Assembly: GCF_000816785.1 (NCBI RefSeq) | Contig: NZ_CP007766.1 | Span: forward strand, 186,001 to 250,000 | DNA: 64,000 bases | DNA from: Campylobacter peloridis LMG 23910 | GTDB lineage: Bacteria > Campylobacterota > Campylobacteria > Campylobacterales > Campylobacteraceae | Direction of reading: 5' to 3' | In this document: positions 44,393 to 52,958 of the stretch, piece by piece | How the letters are laid out: each line of letters starts with the position of its first letter | Numbering within the stretch: position 1 is the stretch's first letter | Notes under the pieces: generated by a model | What the model was told of the DNA's origin: nothing | The model's database searches: none | What the model saw: only the letters and a program-made list of their open reading frames with translations | Made by a program: the position numbers and the translations under genes

Positions 44393-45245
44393 ATTTTTTC
44401 CTTTTCTCCCATAAAGATTTTCTTGAAATTCCTAATTTTTTTGACAAATCTGTGTCAGGAAAAACATTTTGATAACTTACTATAATATGCTTAACATAAT
44501 CATCAATTGTTAAAATTCCATTACTTTCAAAACTTTTTTCATCATCGCCTAGTTCTATGGTTTGAAAATCAGGATGAGTTAGATTAGAATTAGTATAAAT
44601 TATCACTGATTTTTTGGAGGCTAGCTCTAGTAATTTTTCTTTTTCTATGGATTTTAAATTTTGAAAATTGACTAAATAATATAAAGAATTATCTTTAAAA
44701 ATTTTATCAATATTGTGTTGATGTGAAAGATCTATATATATATTTGCAATATTATGTTCGTTGGTATAATTAAATACAAAATGATCTGCAAAAATTTGAT
44801 GATTACTTTTTAAAATAAGCGGTAGTTTGATTTTTTTATAATCAAAATCAGGTAATTTTGCTGTTTCAAATTTGTGCTTTAAATAAGATTTATAAGTATG
44901 ATTTAAAATATTTATTTTTTTAAAATCTTGGAAGTGTTTGATTTTACGCGTAAGTTCTTCTATCATAAAGGGTTTTTGTATATAATCACTCGCACCTGCT
45001 TTTAAAGGTGCTAAAACCGTATCAGAACTTATATAAGAAATAAGTAAAATAATAATTTTATGTTTAAAAATTTCTATAATATGTTCAAAATTTGCCATAC
45101 TAGTTGAAAGTAGTATTATCTCATAATCATGATGAGTTAATTCACTAACATTTGCAATGATATCGCATTCATAACCTATAGAATTTAGCTTTGAACCTAT
45201 ACTTTGAGCTAAATAAAATTCATTTTCTACTATTAAAACTTTCAT
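44370..45245 (-). CDS. cemR: Orphan atypical response regulator (HP1021/CemR family)
   Basis: This matches the essential-type orphan regulators HP1021 of Helicobacter and Cj1608/CemR of Campylobacter, which control energy metabolism and redox responses. The ATG at 45245 overlaps the ispDF stop as ATGA and is preferred over 45257. The N-terminal receiver-like domain begins MKVLIVENEF. At the phosphorylation position the sequence is IILLSTSM, with no Asp, so it cannot be phosphorylated in the normal way. KP of the receiver (DYIQKPF) is kept. The C-terminus has a Fis-like HTH (LSKKLGISRKSLWEKRKKYGI). Confidence 0.85.
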   Translation of the reverse strand: MKVLIVENEFYLAQSIGSKLNSIGYECDIIANVSELTHHDYEIILLSTSMANFEHIIEIFKHKIIILLISYISSDTVLAPLKAGASDYIQKPFMIEELTRKIKHFQDFKKINILNHTYKSYLKHKFETAKLPDFDYKKIKLPLILKSNHQIFADHFVFNYTNEHNIANIYIDLSHQHNIDKIFKDNSLYYLVNFQNLKSIEKEKLLELASKKSVIIYTNSNLTHPDFQTIELGDDEKSFESNGILTIDDYVKHIIVSYQNVFPDTDLSKKLGISRKSLWEKRKKYGITKKK

Positions 45246-46357
45246 AATTTCATCCAATCAAAATATTTTAAATTTACGCTTGCTAAAACAGCAATACCTT
45301 CTTTTCTACCTATAAATCCTAAATGTTCTGTGGTGGTGGCTTTAATGTTGATTTTGTTGGGAGTAGTTTTTAAGACTTTAGCTATATTAAAAGCTATGTC
45401 TTCTTTGAAATCTTTCATTTTTGGAGTTTGTGCAATGATGGTTACATCAGCATTAACAAAATCAAACCCATAATTTTGCACCATAGTATAAACATTTTGC
45501 AATAAAAGCATAGAATCAGCATTTTTATACTGCATGTCGTTGTCTGGAAAAAGTTCACCTATATCGCCAAGTCCTGCTGCTCCTAAAAGTGCGTCGATTA
45601 ATGCATGAGTTAATACATCTCCATCAGAATGTGCTTTAAGTCCCATGCTATCGTGAATTTTTACTCCACCTAAAAGTAAAGGACGATTTTCACCAAATTC
45701 ATGCACATCAAAACCATTTCCATTAAAAATTTCCCAAGATGGTTTTGGAAGGTTTAAATTTTTTAAATCTTCTTTAAAAGTGATTTTTTTTGCCATTTCA
45801 TCACCTTGTATATACCAAATTTTTCCTCCAATAGCTTTTATAGCAGTGCTATCATCTGTGAAATTTGTATTTTGTTTTAGAGCTTTTTTAAGCATACTTG
45901 TGCGTGAAAGTTGAGGAGTTTGTATGAGTTTTATTTTATCTCTTTCTATAAGTTCTTGAGCATAAATAGTTGTATCGCTTACTTTTAAAACAGGGCTTAT
46001 GCAATCAGCTTTATCATGATTTTCTATGATATTATCAAAAAGACTTTTGGAAATTAAAACTCTTGCTACATCACTAACTAAAACATATTCGCTTTGAACT
46101 AATTCTAAAGCATTGAGTAAAGATTTTGCCCTAGTATCTCCACCTTGGATAAAATTATATTCTGGTGCGAATTTTTTCATATAAGAAGTATTACTAGAAG
46201 TAACAATTATTTGTTTAAAAGGATAAAAAGAACTCAAATTTTTAGTAACATATAGCCATAAAGGTAATTCCCCTAGCCTTAAAAATTGTTTTTTTACTGG
46301 AGCATTAAACCTTGAAGATTCTCCAGCGGATAACATAATCAAGGAAATATCTAACAT
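45242..46357 (-). CDS. ispDF: Bifunctional IspD/IspF of the MEP pathway
   Basis: This fusion makes CDP-methylerythritol (IspD) and the cyclic diphosphate (IspF) for isoprenoids. Residues 1 to about 205 are IspD, with the nucleotide motif LIMLSAGESSRFNAPVKKQF and VLVSDVAR. Residues about 210-371 are IspF, with the zinc/substrate motifs NGFDVHEFGENRPLLLGG, LKAHSDGDVLTHALIDALLGAAGLGDIGELFPD and KATTTEHLGFIGRKEGIAV. The fusion is normal for epsilonproteobacteria. Confidence 0.95.
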   Translation of the reverse strand: MLDISLIMLSAGESSRFNAPVKKQFLRLGELPLWLYVTKNLSSFYPFKQIIVTSSNTSYMKKFAPEYNFIQGGDTRAKSLLNALELVQSEYVLVSDVARVLISKSLFDNIIENHDKADCISPVLKVSDTTIYAQELIERDKIKLIQTPQLSRTSMLKKALKQNTNFTDDSTAIKAIGGKIWYIQGDEMAKKITFKEDLKNLNLPKPSWEIFNGNGFDVHEFGENRPLLLGGVKIHDSMGLKAHSDGDVLTHALIDALLGAAGLGDIGELFPDNDMQYKNADSMLLLQNVYTMVQNYGFDFVNADVTIIAQTPKMKDFKEDIAFNIAKVLKTTPNKINIKATTTEHLGFIGRKEGIAVLASVNLKYFDWMKL

Positions 46358-46466
46358 TTGTTACACCTTAATTTTTTATTAATGTTACAATATTATACAT
46401 CATAAAAGCCAAAATTTATATTTATGTTAGTAGAATTAATCATTTTAAACAAATAAGGAGAAAACA

Positions 46467-47569
46467 TTGAAAGAAAAAATCGAAGAGAGATTAAAACAAG
46501 TTATATATCCAGGTTTTAAAAAAGATATAGTTAGTTTTGGTTTTGTTAAGAAAATCGAAACTAATGAGCAAAAAGCTCACATTGTAGTGGAAATTGTTTC
46601 TGCTAATGCACAAGTTGCACAAGAACTTAAACTAGGCATTGCGAGTGCTTTAAAAGATTTAAATTTAGAACTTAATTTAGAAATCATTCAACCAAAGGCT
46701 CCTGAAGAAAAAAGTAATTCAAGAAGTGGTAAAAATATCGCTCCGCAAATTAAAAATTTCCTTATGATTTCAAGTGGTAAAGGTGGAGTAGGTAAAAGCA
46801 CTACGACTTTAAATTTAGCTATTTCTTTAGCCAAAATGGGTAAGAGAGTAGGGCTTTTAGACGCAGATATTTATGGCCCAAATATACCAAGAATGTTAGG
46901 TGAGAGTAAAAGTAAACCTGAAATTGTAGGCCAAAAAATTCGCCCTATTTTATCTCATGGGGTTTATATGATGAGTATGGGTGTGTTGATAGAAGAGGGT
47001 AAAGGTTTGATGTGGCGTGGTTCTATGATTATGAAAGCGATTGAACAACTTTTAGCTGATGTGCTTTGGCCTGAACTTGATGTGTTATTGCTTGATATGC
47101 CTCCTGGAACGGGTGATGCGCAAATTACCCTAGCTCAAAGTGTGCCAGTGAGTGCAGGAGTTTGTGTAAGCACTCCACAAGTAGTGTCTTTAGATGATAG
47201 CAAAAGAGCACTAGATATGTTTGAAAAATTACATATTCCAGTTGCGGGTATTATAGAGAATATGAGTGGCTTTTTATGTCCTGATAATGGTAAAGAATAT
47301 GATATCTTTGGTAAAGGCACTACAGAAGAAATGGCAAAAACTTATAAATGCGATGTTTTAGCTCAAATTCCTATAGAAATGAGCGTAAGAGAAGGTGGAG
47401 ATAGTGGTAAGCCTGTGAGTTTTTATATGCCTGAGAGTGTAAGTTCAAAAAGATACTTACAAGCTGCTGAAAAAATTTGGGAATTTATAGAAAAAGTAAA
47501 TCAAGAAGGTAAAGTAGATAATTCAGCTATACAACCTGTAATGAATGGTAAAAGTGCGTGTTCGCAATA
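46467..47569 (+). CDS. mrp: Mrp/ApbC-type Fe-S cluster carrier ATPase
   Basis: Mrp proteins bind and hand on Fe-S clusters. The 367-residue protein has an N-terminal MIP18-like domain (about 1-80). The P-loop ATPase follows with SSGKGGVGKSTTTLNLA near 101, LLDADIYGPNIPRML, LLLDMPPGTGDAQITLAQS and a GFLCPDNG segment. The start is TTG at 46467 with AAGGAG 8 nt upstream. dapD follows with a consensus RBS directly after the stop. Confidence 0.92.
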
Positions 47570-47580
47570 AGGAGGAAAAA

Positions 47581-48744
47581 ATGGCGATAGAAAATAAAGA
47601 AGAATTTTTAAATTTAATCAAGCAAATTGAGCAAAGAATCAATTATAAAAAACCTAAAGCTTTTGCTATAGCAAGACTTGATCTTAGTCAAGTTGATTCT
47701 AGTAAAAAACTTCAAGCTAATTTTGGAATGATTAATTTTGAGCAAAATTATGCTGCTGCAGCTGTTATGTTTGAAGCTTTTTTTAGAAGAGGGGTAGATG
47801 TTGATTTTAATGAAAGTGAGTTTGTGGCTACTTTGATTAAAGAAGATTTAGATTTTGCATTAGAATGTTTTGCTCCCTTTTTACAAGAGCAAGGCCATAA
47901 AAATATAGAAGTAATAAAAGCAGCAAAGGAAAATTTTAGAGAAAATGCTTTTTCTTTTGTTTGTATTTTTGAAGATGAAGCGCCAAAAAGTTTAGAAAGT
48001 GTGTATTTAAAACTTTACTTACTTTCAAGTAAAAAAGTGCCTTTAAGAAGCTTAAATTTAACAGGTGCTTTTGGAATTTTACCAAATGTGGCATGGAGTG
48101 ATAATAGGCCTATTGATTTAGACTTTTTAAGAGAAAATGAGATAGATTTAAAAATGAGCGGAAGATATCCAAAAATTGATTATGTAGATAAATTTCCAAG
48201 ATTTTTAGCCCATATTATTCCTGAGGATAATACTAGAATTTTAGAAAGTTCTAAAGTAAGAATGGGTGCTGTTTTAGCTGCGGGAACTACTATAATGCCA
48301 GGGGCTGCTTATGTGAATTTTAATGCAGGCACAACTGGAGCTTGTATGGTAGAAGGGCGTATTAGTTCTTCAGCTGTTGTGGGCGAGGGCAGCGATGTAG
48401 GAGGTGGTGCTTCCATACTTGGTGTTTTAAGTGGTACAAGTGGTAATGCAATTAGCATTGGAAAAGCTTGTCTTTTGGGTGCAAATTCAGTTACAGGAAT
48501 TCCTTTAGGGGATAATTGTATAGTAGATGCAGGCATTGCTGTTTTAGAAGGGACTAAATTTGCTTTAAAAAATAAAGAAGAACTTCAAAAAATCAATCCT
48601 GACTTTAACTTTGATAAAGATATATATAAAGGTTTAGAATTAGCAGGGCTAAATGGTTTGCATTTTAGACAAGATTCTCAAAGTGGGACTATGATAGTAG
48701 CTTTTAATAAAAAAGCCATAAAACTTAATGAAGATTTACATTAA
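47581..48744 (+). CDS. dapD: Tetrahydrodipicolinate N-succinyltransferase
   Basis: DapD succinylates tetrahydrodipicolinate in lysine/diaminopimelate synthesis. ATG at 47581 is chosen because AAGGAGG lies 6 nt before it. An upstream in-frame start at 47545 would lie inside mrp. The 387-residue protein is the long form. It has an N-terminal region of about 220 residues, then the left-handed beta-helix (MGAVLAAGTTIMPGAAYVNFNAG, VGEGSDVGGGASILGVLSG, LGANSVTGIPLGDNCIVDAG). Confidence 0.92.
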   Translation: MAIENKEEFLNLIKQIEQRINYKKPKAFAIARLDLSQVDSSKKLQANFGMINFEQNYAAAAVMFEAFFRRGVDVDFNESEFVATLIKEDLDFALECFAPFLQEQGHKNIEVIKAAKENFRENAFSFVCIFEDEAPKSLESVYLKLYLLSSKKVPLRSLNLTGAFGILPNVAWSDNRPIDLDFLRENEIDLKMSGRYPKIDYVDKFPRFLAHIIPEDNTRILESSKVRMGAVLAAGTTIMPGAAYVNFNAGTTGACMVEGRISSSAVVGEGSDVGGGASILGVLSGTSGNAISIGKACLLGANSVTGIPLGDNCIVDAGIAVLEGTKFALKNKEELQKINPDFNFDKDIYKGLELAGLNGLHFRQDSQSGTMIVAFNKKAIKLNEDLH

Positions 48745-48770
48745 TTCTTAGCCCTTATGGGTTAAGAATT
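48743..48770 (+). terminator. Terminator hairpin after dapD
   Basis: AATTCTTAGCCC pairs with GGGTTAAGAATT (one G-U) around TTAT, starting within the dapD stop codon. It probably ends the mrp-dapD transcript, although only a TT and an A-run follow. Confidence 0.6.
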
Positions 48771-48814
48771 TAAAAACTCATGTTGTTTAAAAATACATTG
48801 AGCCGCTAATAAAT

Positions 48815-48918
48815 TATAATTATAAATAACAAACTTGGAGTTTTATAAGAGTGGTTTTTTCTTAGAAGTTAAATTTGTTTTTTGACTTAAAGCAATAAAG
48901 CTTTGTAAGTCAAAAAAC
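48815..48918 (+). other. dapD-dps gap: -10 box and 13-bp inverted repeat
   Basis: The 185-bp gap contains a perfect plus-strand TATAAT at 48815-48820 with no gene behind it. It also has a 13-bp perfect inverted repeat (GTTTTTTGACTTA / TAAGTCAAAAAAC, 48877-48918) that could end both dps on the minus strand and any small RNA made from the orphan promoter. No ORF of useful size was seen. Confidence 0.4.
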
Positions 48919-48929
48919 ATTATAAATTC

Positions 48930-49379
48930 TTACATAGAGCAAGTATTTTGGATAGTTGAATTAAGCATCCAAAGAACTTTTTCATATTTTGCGATATTTT
49001 CTTGAGCAAAAGCAGCTGTTGTAGTATCGCTTGCTTTTTCAGCTTCTTCATTTAGCTTTTTAAATTCAGCTAAAAGGTATTTATAATCTTCTCTAATAAG
49101 CTCTAAAACTTCTACTGGGGTAAAGCAATCTTTTTGAATTTTTGGTGCTTTTGCATTTTCTAATAATACACTTGGGCAAACTACAGCTTTTTCTCCAAGC
49201 TGCAAAACTCTTTCAGCACAATCATCAAAAAGTTCTGCCATTTCTTCGTAAGCTTTTTCTGTGTATTCGTGGATTGAAAAAAACTGCAAACCTTTTACAT
49301 TCCAGTGATAATTATGAAATTTAATCCATAAACTATGAGCATCTGCTTGTAATTGTAATAATTGTTTTGTTACTGACAT
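48930..49379 (-). CDS. dps: Dps ferritin-like DNA/iron protein
   Basis: Dps dodecamers oxidise and store iron and protect against peroxide. The 149-residue protein has the inter-subunit ferroxidase residues in [14 protein letters not shown] (His pair, about 17-30) and in [23 protein letters not shown] (Asp/Glu, about 44-66). It lacks a long Lys-rich tail. The RBS AAAGGAGAT is 4 nt before the ATG. AT-rich palindromes upstream suggest iron or peroxide control. Confidence 0.92.
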   Translation of the reverse strand: MSVTKQLLQLQADAHSLWIKFHNYHWNVKGLQFFSIHEYTEKAYEEMAELFDDCAERVLQLGEKAVVCPSVLLENAKAPKIQKDCFTPVEVLELIREDYKYLLAEFKKLNEEAEKASDTTTAAFAQENIAKYEKVLWMLNSTIQNTCSM

Positions 49380-49404
49380 GTTATCTCCTTTTTTTGTTTT
49401 AAAA

Positions 49405-49471
49405 ATTATAACATAAAATTCTTAAATAATAATAATTATTATCTAATAATTTTTTATGTTAATAATTATTA
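49405..49471 (-). promoter_or_regulatory. dps promoter with two AT-rich palindromes
   Basis: A minus-strand TATAAT at 49410-49405 lies 25 nt before the dps ATG. Upstream are a perfect 14-bp palindrome ATAATAATTATTAT (49429-49442) and a 12-bp palindrome TAATAATTATTA (49460-49471). They resemble Fur/PerR-type operators and would cover or flank the -35 region. In 28% GC DNA such palindromes also arise by chance. Confidence 0.4.
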
Positions 49472-49508
49472 TATTTTCATTATACTCTTTTTTTATAATA
49501 AAGCAAAT

Positions 49509-50732
49509 TTATTTGCTTAGCATATTTTTGAGTATTAATTTTCCAACTTCTACACCAGGTTGATTGTAAGTATTAATCCCAAGCATAATGCCACAAGCTG
49601 AGGTAAATAATTCATAATAATACATCAAATATCCACAATGCCAAGCATCTAATTTTTCAAGTTCTATCACATCTACACTTAAGTTTTCAGCAATTAAAGC
49701 ATGCATGGTTGCATCACATTGAGCGTTTAAAAGATCGTGCAAATTGACTTCATTGGTAAAATCACAAGTTTGTAAATAATTAAAACTTATATTTGGAATA
49801 CTAGGAGATTTTTGACTATCTTTGATTTTTAAAAAAGTGATGGTTTTGTCTTTTGGTCCATCCATGATAAGCTGTAAAAAACTATGTTGATCCCTAGCAC
49901 CAATCAAAGCAATAGGAGTTAAACCTATGCGTTTAAAACCTTGTTTTTTACCTAAACTTTCAGCGATTAGTTGTATATACCACTCATTAAAACCTTTAAA
50001 TGCGTCTCCATAAGAAAAAAGCACATTAATATGAGCACTTTTATGCGTGCAATAATGATAAGCTTTTTGTAAAATTTGCTCACATTTTTTTTCAAAAAAA
50101 TCCACATAACAAGCTTTTGCACCTTCTAGTAAAGCTTTGGTATCATAATTACAAAAAGTTAAAGGAACAATACCAATAGCAGATAAAACGCTAAATCTTC
50201 CTCCAACATTTTCTGGTATAAAAAAACATTTGATTTTTAATTCTTCACCTAGTTTATGTAGTTTTGAATTTAAATCTGTGATAAAAACAAAATTTTCATG
50301 TAAATTTTCATTTTTAAAATCAAAATAAGCAATGATGAGTTTAAATAAAGAAACTACCTCTATAGTTGTACCTGATTTACTTGCTATGATAAAAAGCGTT
50401 TTTTTAGGTTCGATTTTTTGCATAGTTTGGGTAAAAGTATGTGAAGATGTATTATCTATAATAAAAAGTTTTTTATCCTCTACATGATCAAATAAAAGCT
50501 CTTTTAAAGCTTTTACTCCACAACTTGAGCCACCCATGCCAACTAAAACTATATTTTCTATATGAGTTTTTGTCGCGATAAATTCTTTACTTTCTTTAAT
50601 TAAATCAAAACTTGTATCTACTAAGTGATAATACCCTATATCACCACTTTTTAACTCATCATTCATTCTATTTGCATATGCAGTGATTTTTTTAAAGTCT
50701 TGAGTTTTAAAAAATAAAGTATTATTTAACAT
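49509..50732 (-). CDS. pgi: Glucose-6-phosphate isomerase
   Basis: Pgi interconverts glucose-6-P and fructose-6-P, used mainly for gluconeogenesis and surface sugars in Campylobacter. The 407-residue protein has VLVGMGGSSCGVKAL, FIIASKSGTTIEV near 120, NVGGRFSVLSAIG near 180 and a C-terminal YNQPGVEVGK. It is shorter than the 549-residue enterobacterial enzyme but complete for the genus. It overlaps galU by 7 nt. Confidence 0.92.
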   Translation of the reverse strand: MLNNTLFFKTQDFKKITAYANRMNDELKSGDIGYYHLVDTSFDLIKESKEFIATKTHIENIVLVGMGGSSCGVKALKELLFDHVEDKKLFIIDNTSSHTFTQTMQKIEPKKTLFIIASKSGTTIEVVSLFKLIIAYFDFKNENLHENFVFITDLNSKLHKLGEELKIKCFFIPENVGGRFSVLSAIGIVPLTFCNYDTKALLEGAKACYVDFFEKKCEQILQKAYHYCTHKSAHINVLFSYGDAFKGFNEWYIQLIAESLGKKQGFKRIGLTPIALIGARDQHSFLQLIMDGPKDKTITFLKIKDSQKSPSIPNISFNYLQTCDFTNEVNLHDLLNAQCDATMHALIAENLSVDVIELEKLDAWHCGYLMYYYELFTSACGIMLGINTYNQPGVEVGKLILKNMLSK

Positions 50733-51553
50733 TTTTTACTTTTCTCATAAAAATAATTTGTTGCCTCTACAAAGCCTTCTACACTTCCACAATCAAATCT
50801 TTTTCCTTTAAATTTATAAGCTAAAACCATATTATTAGTTGCTTGTGAAAGTAGTGCATCAGTAAGCTGAATTTCTCCATTTTTTCCTGCTTTAGTGTTT
50901 TCTAAAATTCCAAAAATATCAGGTGTTAGAATGTATCTTCCTATAATGGCTAAGTTACTTGGAGCATCTTTTGGATCGGGTTTTTCTATCATAGAATTTA
51001 CCATGATTAAATCCTCTTCTACAGCATTTCCTGCTATAACTCCATAATTTGAAACTTGATTTTCTTCAACTTCCATTACAGCTATAACCGAACAGCGGTA
51101 TTTTTCATATATTTTTACCATTTGAGCCATTACATTAACTCCATCTTCATTCACACATAAATCATCTGCCAAAATTACCCCAAAAGCTTCATCTTGCACT
51201 AAAGGTTTTGCTTTTAAAACCGCATCTCCTAAGCCTTTCATTTCATTTTGTCTTGTAAAAGTAAAAGTGCAACGATCTATGAGAGTTCTTATTTCGCTTA
51301 AAAGGTATTCTTTTTTTGTGCCTGCTATTTGATGTTCAAGCTCATAAGAAATATCAAAATAATCCTCCAAAGCTCTTTTTCCACGCCCTGTGACAAAACC
51401 CATAGTCTCCATACCAGCTTCTAAAGCTTCATCTACTCCATAATGAATTAAAGGTTTAGTTAGTATAGGTAACATTTCTTTAGGTAGAGTTTTTGTAGCA
51501 GGTAAAAATCTAGTACCATAGCCTGCTGCAGGAAAAATACAAGTTTGAAGCAT
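50726..51553 (-). CDS. galU: UTP-glucose-1-phosphate uridylyltransferase
   Basis: GalU makes UDP-glucose for surface polysaccharides. The 275-residue protein has the nucleotide-binding start FPAAGYGTRFLPATKTLPKEMLPI, FGVILADDLCV near 122, VEENQVSNYGVIAG and VEGFVEATNYF near the C-terminus. It is transcribed with pgi and divergently from yigZ. Confidence 0.94.
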   Translation of the reverse strand: MLQTCIFPAAGYGTRFLPATKTLPKEMLPILTKPLIHYGVDEALEAGMETMGFVTGRGKRALEDYFDISYELEHQIAGTKKEYLLSEIRTLIDRCTFTFTRQNEMKGLGDAVLKAKPLVQDEAFGVILADDLCVNEDGVNVMAQMVKIYEKYRCSVIAVMEVEENQVSNYGVIAGNAVEEDLIMVNSMIEKPDPKDAPSNLAIIGRYILTPDIFGILENTKAGKNGEIQLTDALLSQATNNMVLAYKFKGKRFDCGSVEGFVEATNYFYEKSKKC

Positions 51554-51586
51554 AGTTTATCCTTAAAAATTTTAAGTTGTTTTGAT

Positions 51587-51592
51587 TATAAT
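51587..51592 (+). promoter_or_regulatory. -10 box of the yigZ-like gene
   Basis: A perfect TATAAT in TTTTGATTATAAT lies 36 nt before the ATG at 51628, within the divergent gap to galU. An AAGGAAAAA RBS precedes the start. Confidence 0.5.
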
Positions 51593-51627
51593 TTTATTAA
51601 TTATTATATCTAAAATTTAAGGAAAAA

Positions 51628-52209
51628 ATGAAAACCATTGAGCAAATTTATCAAGCAAAAATAGAAATAAAAAAATCCACTTTCTTGGCGTTTTTATGTC
51701 CTTTTAAAGATTTTAAAAATCTTATGCAAAAACTAAAAAGCGAACATTTAAAAGCCGTGCATTTTGTATATGCTTATAGGTATTTAAATGAATTTGGGCA
51801 AATTATAGAAGATAAAAGCGATGATGGAGAGCCAAAAGGAACTTCTGCTATGCCTTGTTTAAATGTATTAAGAGGAGCTTTGCTTGTTAATTGTGCGGTG
51901 ATTGTGGTGCGTTATTTTGGTGGTATTAAACTTGGCACAGGCGGACTTGTAAGAGCTTATAGCGAAGCTACAAATGAAGCTATTTTAAATGCAATGCTTT
52001 TAGAATTTGAAGCCAAAAATATTTTAAATTTAAACATTCCTTTTCATCTTTATGCAAGATTTGAGCATTTTTTAAAAAAACATAATATTGATTATAAAGT
52101 GGTGTTTAAAGAAGTGGTAGAACTTAGTTTAAATTTAAACAGCAAAGAGGAAAAAGAATTTAAAAATTTTGCTAAAGAATTTGAATTTAGCGGACTTATT
52201 TGGAAGTAA
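51628..52209 (+). CDS. yigZ: YigZ/IMPACT-family protein
   Basis: This 193-residue protein belongs to the YigZ/IMPACT family. The N-terminal UPF0029 domain contains KKSTFLAFLCPF, SDDGEPKGTSAMPCLNVL near 69-86 and VIVVRYFGGIKLGTGGLVRAYSEA near 101-124, and a short C-terminal domain follows. The bacterial role is not well defined; links to translation or nucleotide binding are family-level. It is a single-gene unit. Confidence 0.85.
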   Translation: MKTIEQIYQAKIEIKKSTFLAFLCPFKDFKNLMQKLKSEHLKAVHFVYAYRYLNEFGQIIEDKSDDGEPKGTSAMPCLNVLRGALLVNCAVIVVRYFGGIKLGTGGLVRAYSEATNEAILNAMLLEFEAKNILNLNIPFHLYARFEHFLKKHNIDYKVVFKEVVELSLNLNSKEEKEFKNFAKEFEFSGLIWK

Positions 52210-52229
52210 GCATTAAGCTTACTTCATTT

Positions 52230-52574
52230 TTATAAAGAATTTAAAAGATCTTTTACTAAATCTTTTTGTGGTTCTTGAGTTTCTTCTGTAAGATTAGCAG
52301 TATTTGCTTGTGAAGAAGTTTCTGTTTGTCCTCTGAAACGATAATTATAAATATTAGACATATTAGAACTAAAAATTCCAGTGCTAAATTGATCTTGACT
52401 CATAGCTTTTGAAAAAAGCTCATCAAGTTTAATACTTTGCTCGTTTAAATTTTCGCTATTGTTTTGACTAAGTAAAGACATAAAGTCTTCATTAGCACCT
52501 TGAGTGTTTTTATAAGCACTACTTTGGCTATATCCATACTCTTTAACCGATAAATTATCATGGTTAACTTGCAT
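52230..52574 (-). CDS. Small sigma54-driven flagellar co-expressed protein
   Basis: The function is unknown. The 114-residue product is Ser/Asn/Gln-rich and polar, with no signal peptide or membrane helix (MQVNHDNLSVKEYGYSQSSA; Q/S/N runs; C-terminal LVKDLLNSL). Such low-complexity small proteins in Campylobacter are often flagellar-assembly-linked or exported through the flagellum. The RBS AAAGGAGAAAAC is ideal. An RpoN promoter lies about 40-50 nt upstream over the stop codon of the previous gene. The next gene set matches a conserved Campylobacter block. Confidence 0.72.
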   Translation of the reverse strand: MQVNHDNLSVKEYGYSQSSAYKNTQGANEDFMSLLSQNNSENLNEQSIKLDELFSKAMSQDQFSTGIFSSNMSNIYNYRFRGQTETSSQANTANLTEETQEPQKDLVKDLLNSL

Positions 52575-52611
52575 GTTTTCTCCTTTTCAAAATATTACAA
52601 GGAGAAAACAA

Positions 52612-52625
52612 GCAAAAATCATTCC
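52612..52625 (-). promoter_or_regulatory. Sigma54 (RpoN) promoter, twin of 3704-3717
   Basis: GGAATGATTTTTGC on the minus strand has GG and GC separated by exactly 10 nt. The 20-mer at 52609-52628 is identical to that at 3701-3720. It also overlaps the stop codon of the upstream gene, and transcription should start near 52600. Confidence 0.87.
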
Positions 52626-52958
52626 TTAATCGCCATGTGTTGGGTAGTATTCTGCTTCTATTTCATTGTTTTTAACAAAATCTTCTCTAGCTTTATTACA
52701 GCGTTCATCTCTTAATTTTCTATACGCATTTCTACTTTCTAATTCTTTGGAATTTAAGGGACGATCCTCTAAAAAAGATATATGAAAATAAGTATCATCG
52801 CTTTTGCTGAATTTTTCATAAAATTCTACATAATCAAAATAATCTTTTTCACTTTGAAAATCAACACTTTCTTCTACATAAATAGTAGGCCCAAAACCTT
52901 TGTGATTTTGTGTAAAATGTCCAAAACCAGCAGCATATTTTATCTTATACGAATTCAT
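52626..52958 (-). CDS. Hypothetical protein
   Basis: No family is recognised. The 110-residue product is soluble, acidic-aromatic (DYFDYVEFYEKFSKSDDTYFHISFLED) and ends EAEYYPTHGD. It overlaps the ABC-F gene by 4 nt, so it is translated with it, and its stop codon carries the sigma54 promoter of the next gene. Its position matches a conserved Campylobacter gene order. Confidence 0.7.
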   Translation of the reverse strand: MNSYKIKYAAGFGHFTQNHKGFGPTIYVEESVDFQSEKDYFDYVEFYEKFSKSDDTYFHISFLEDRPLNSKELESRNAYRKLRDERCNKAREDFVKNNEIEAEYYPTHGD

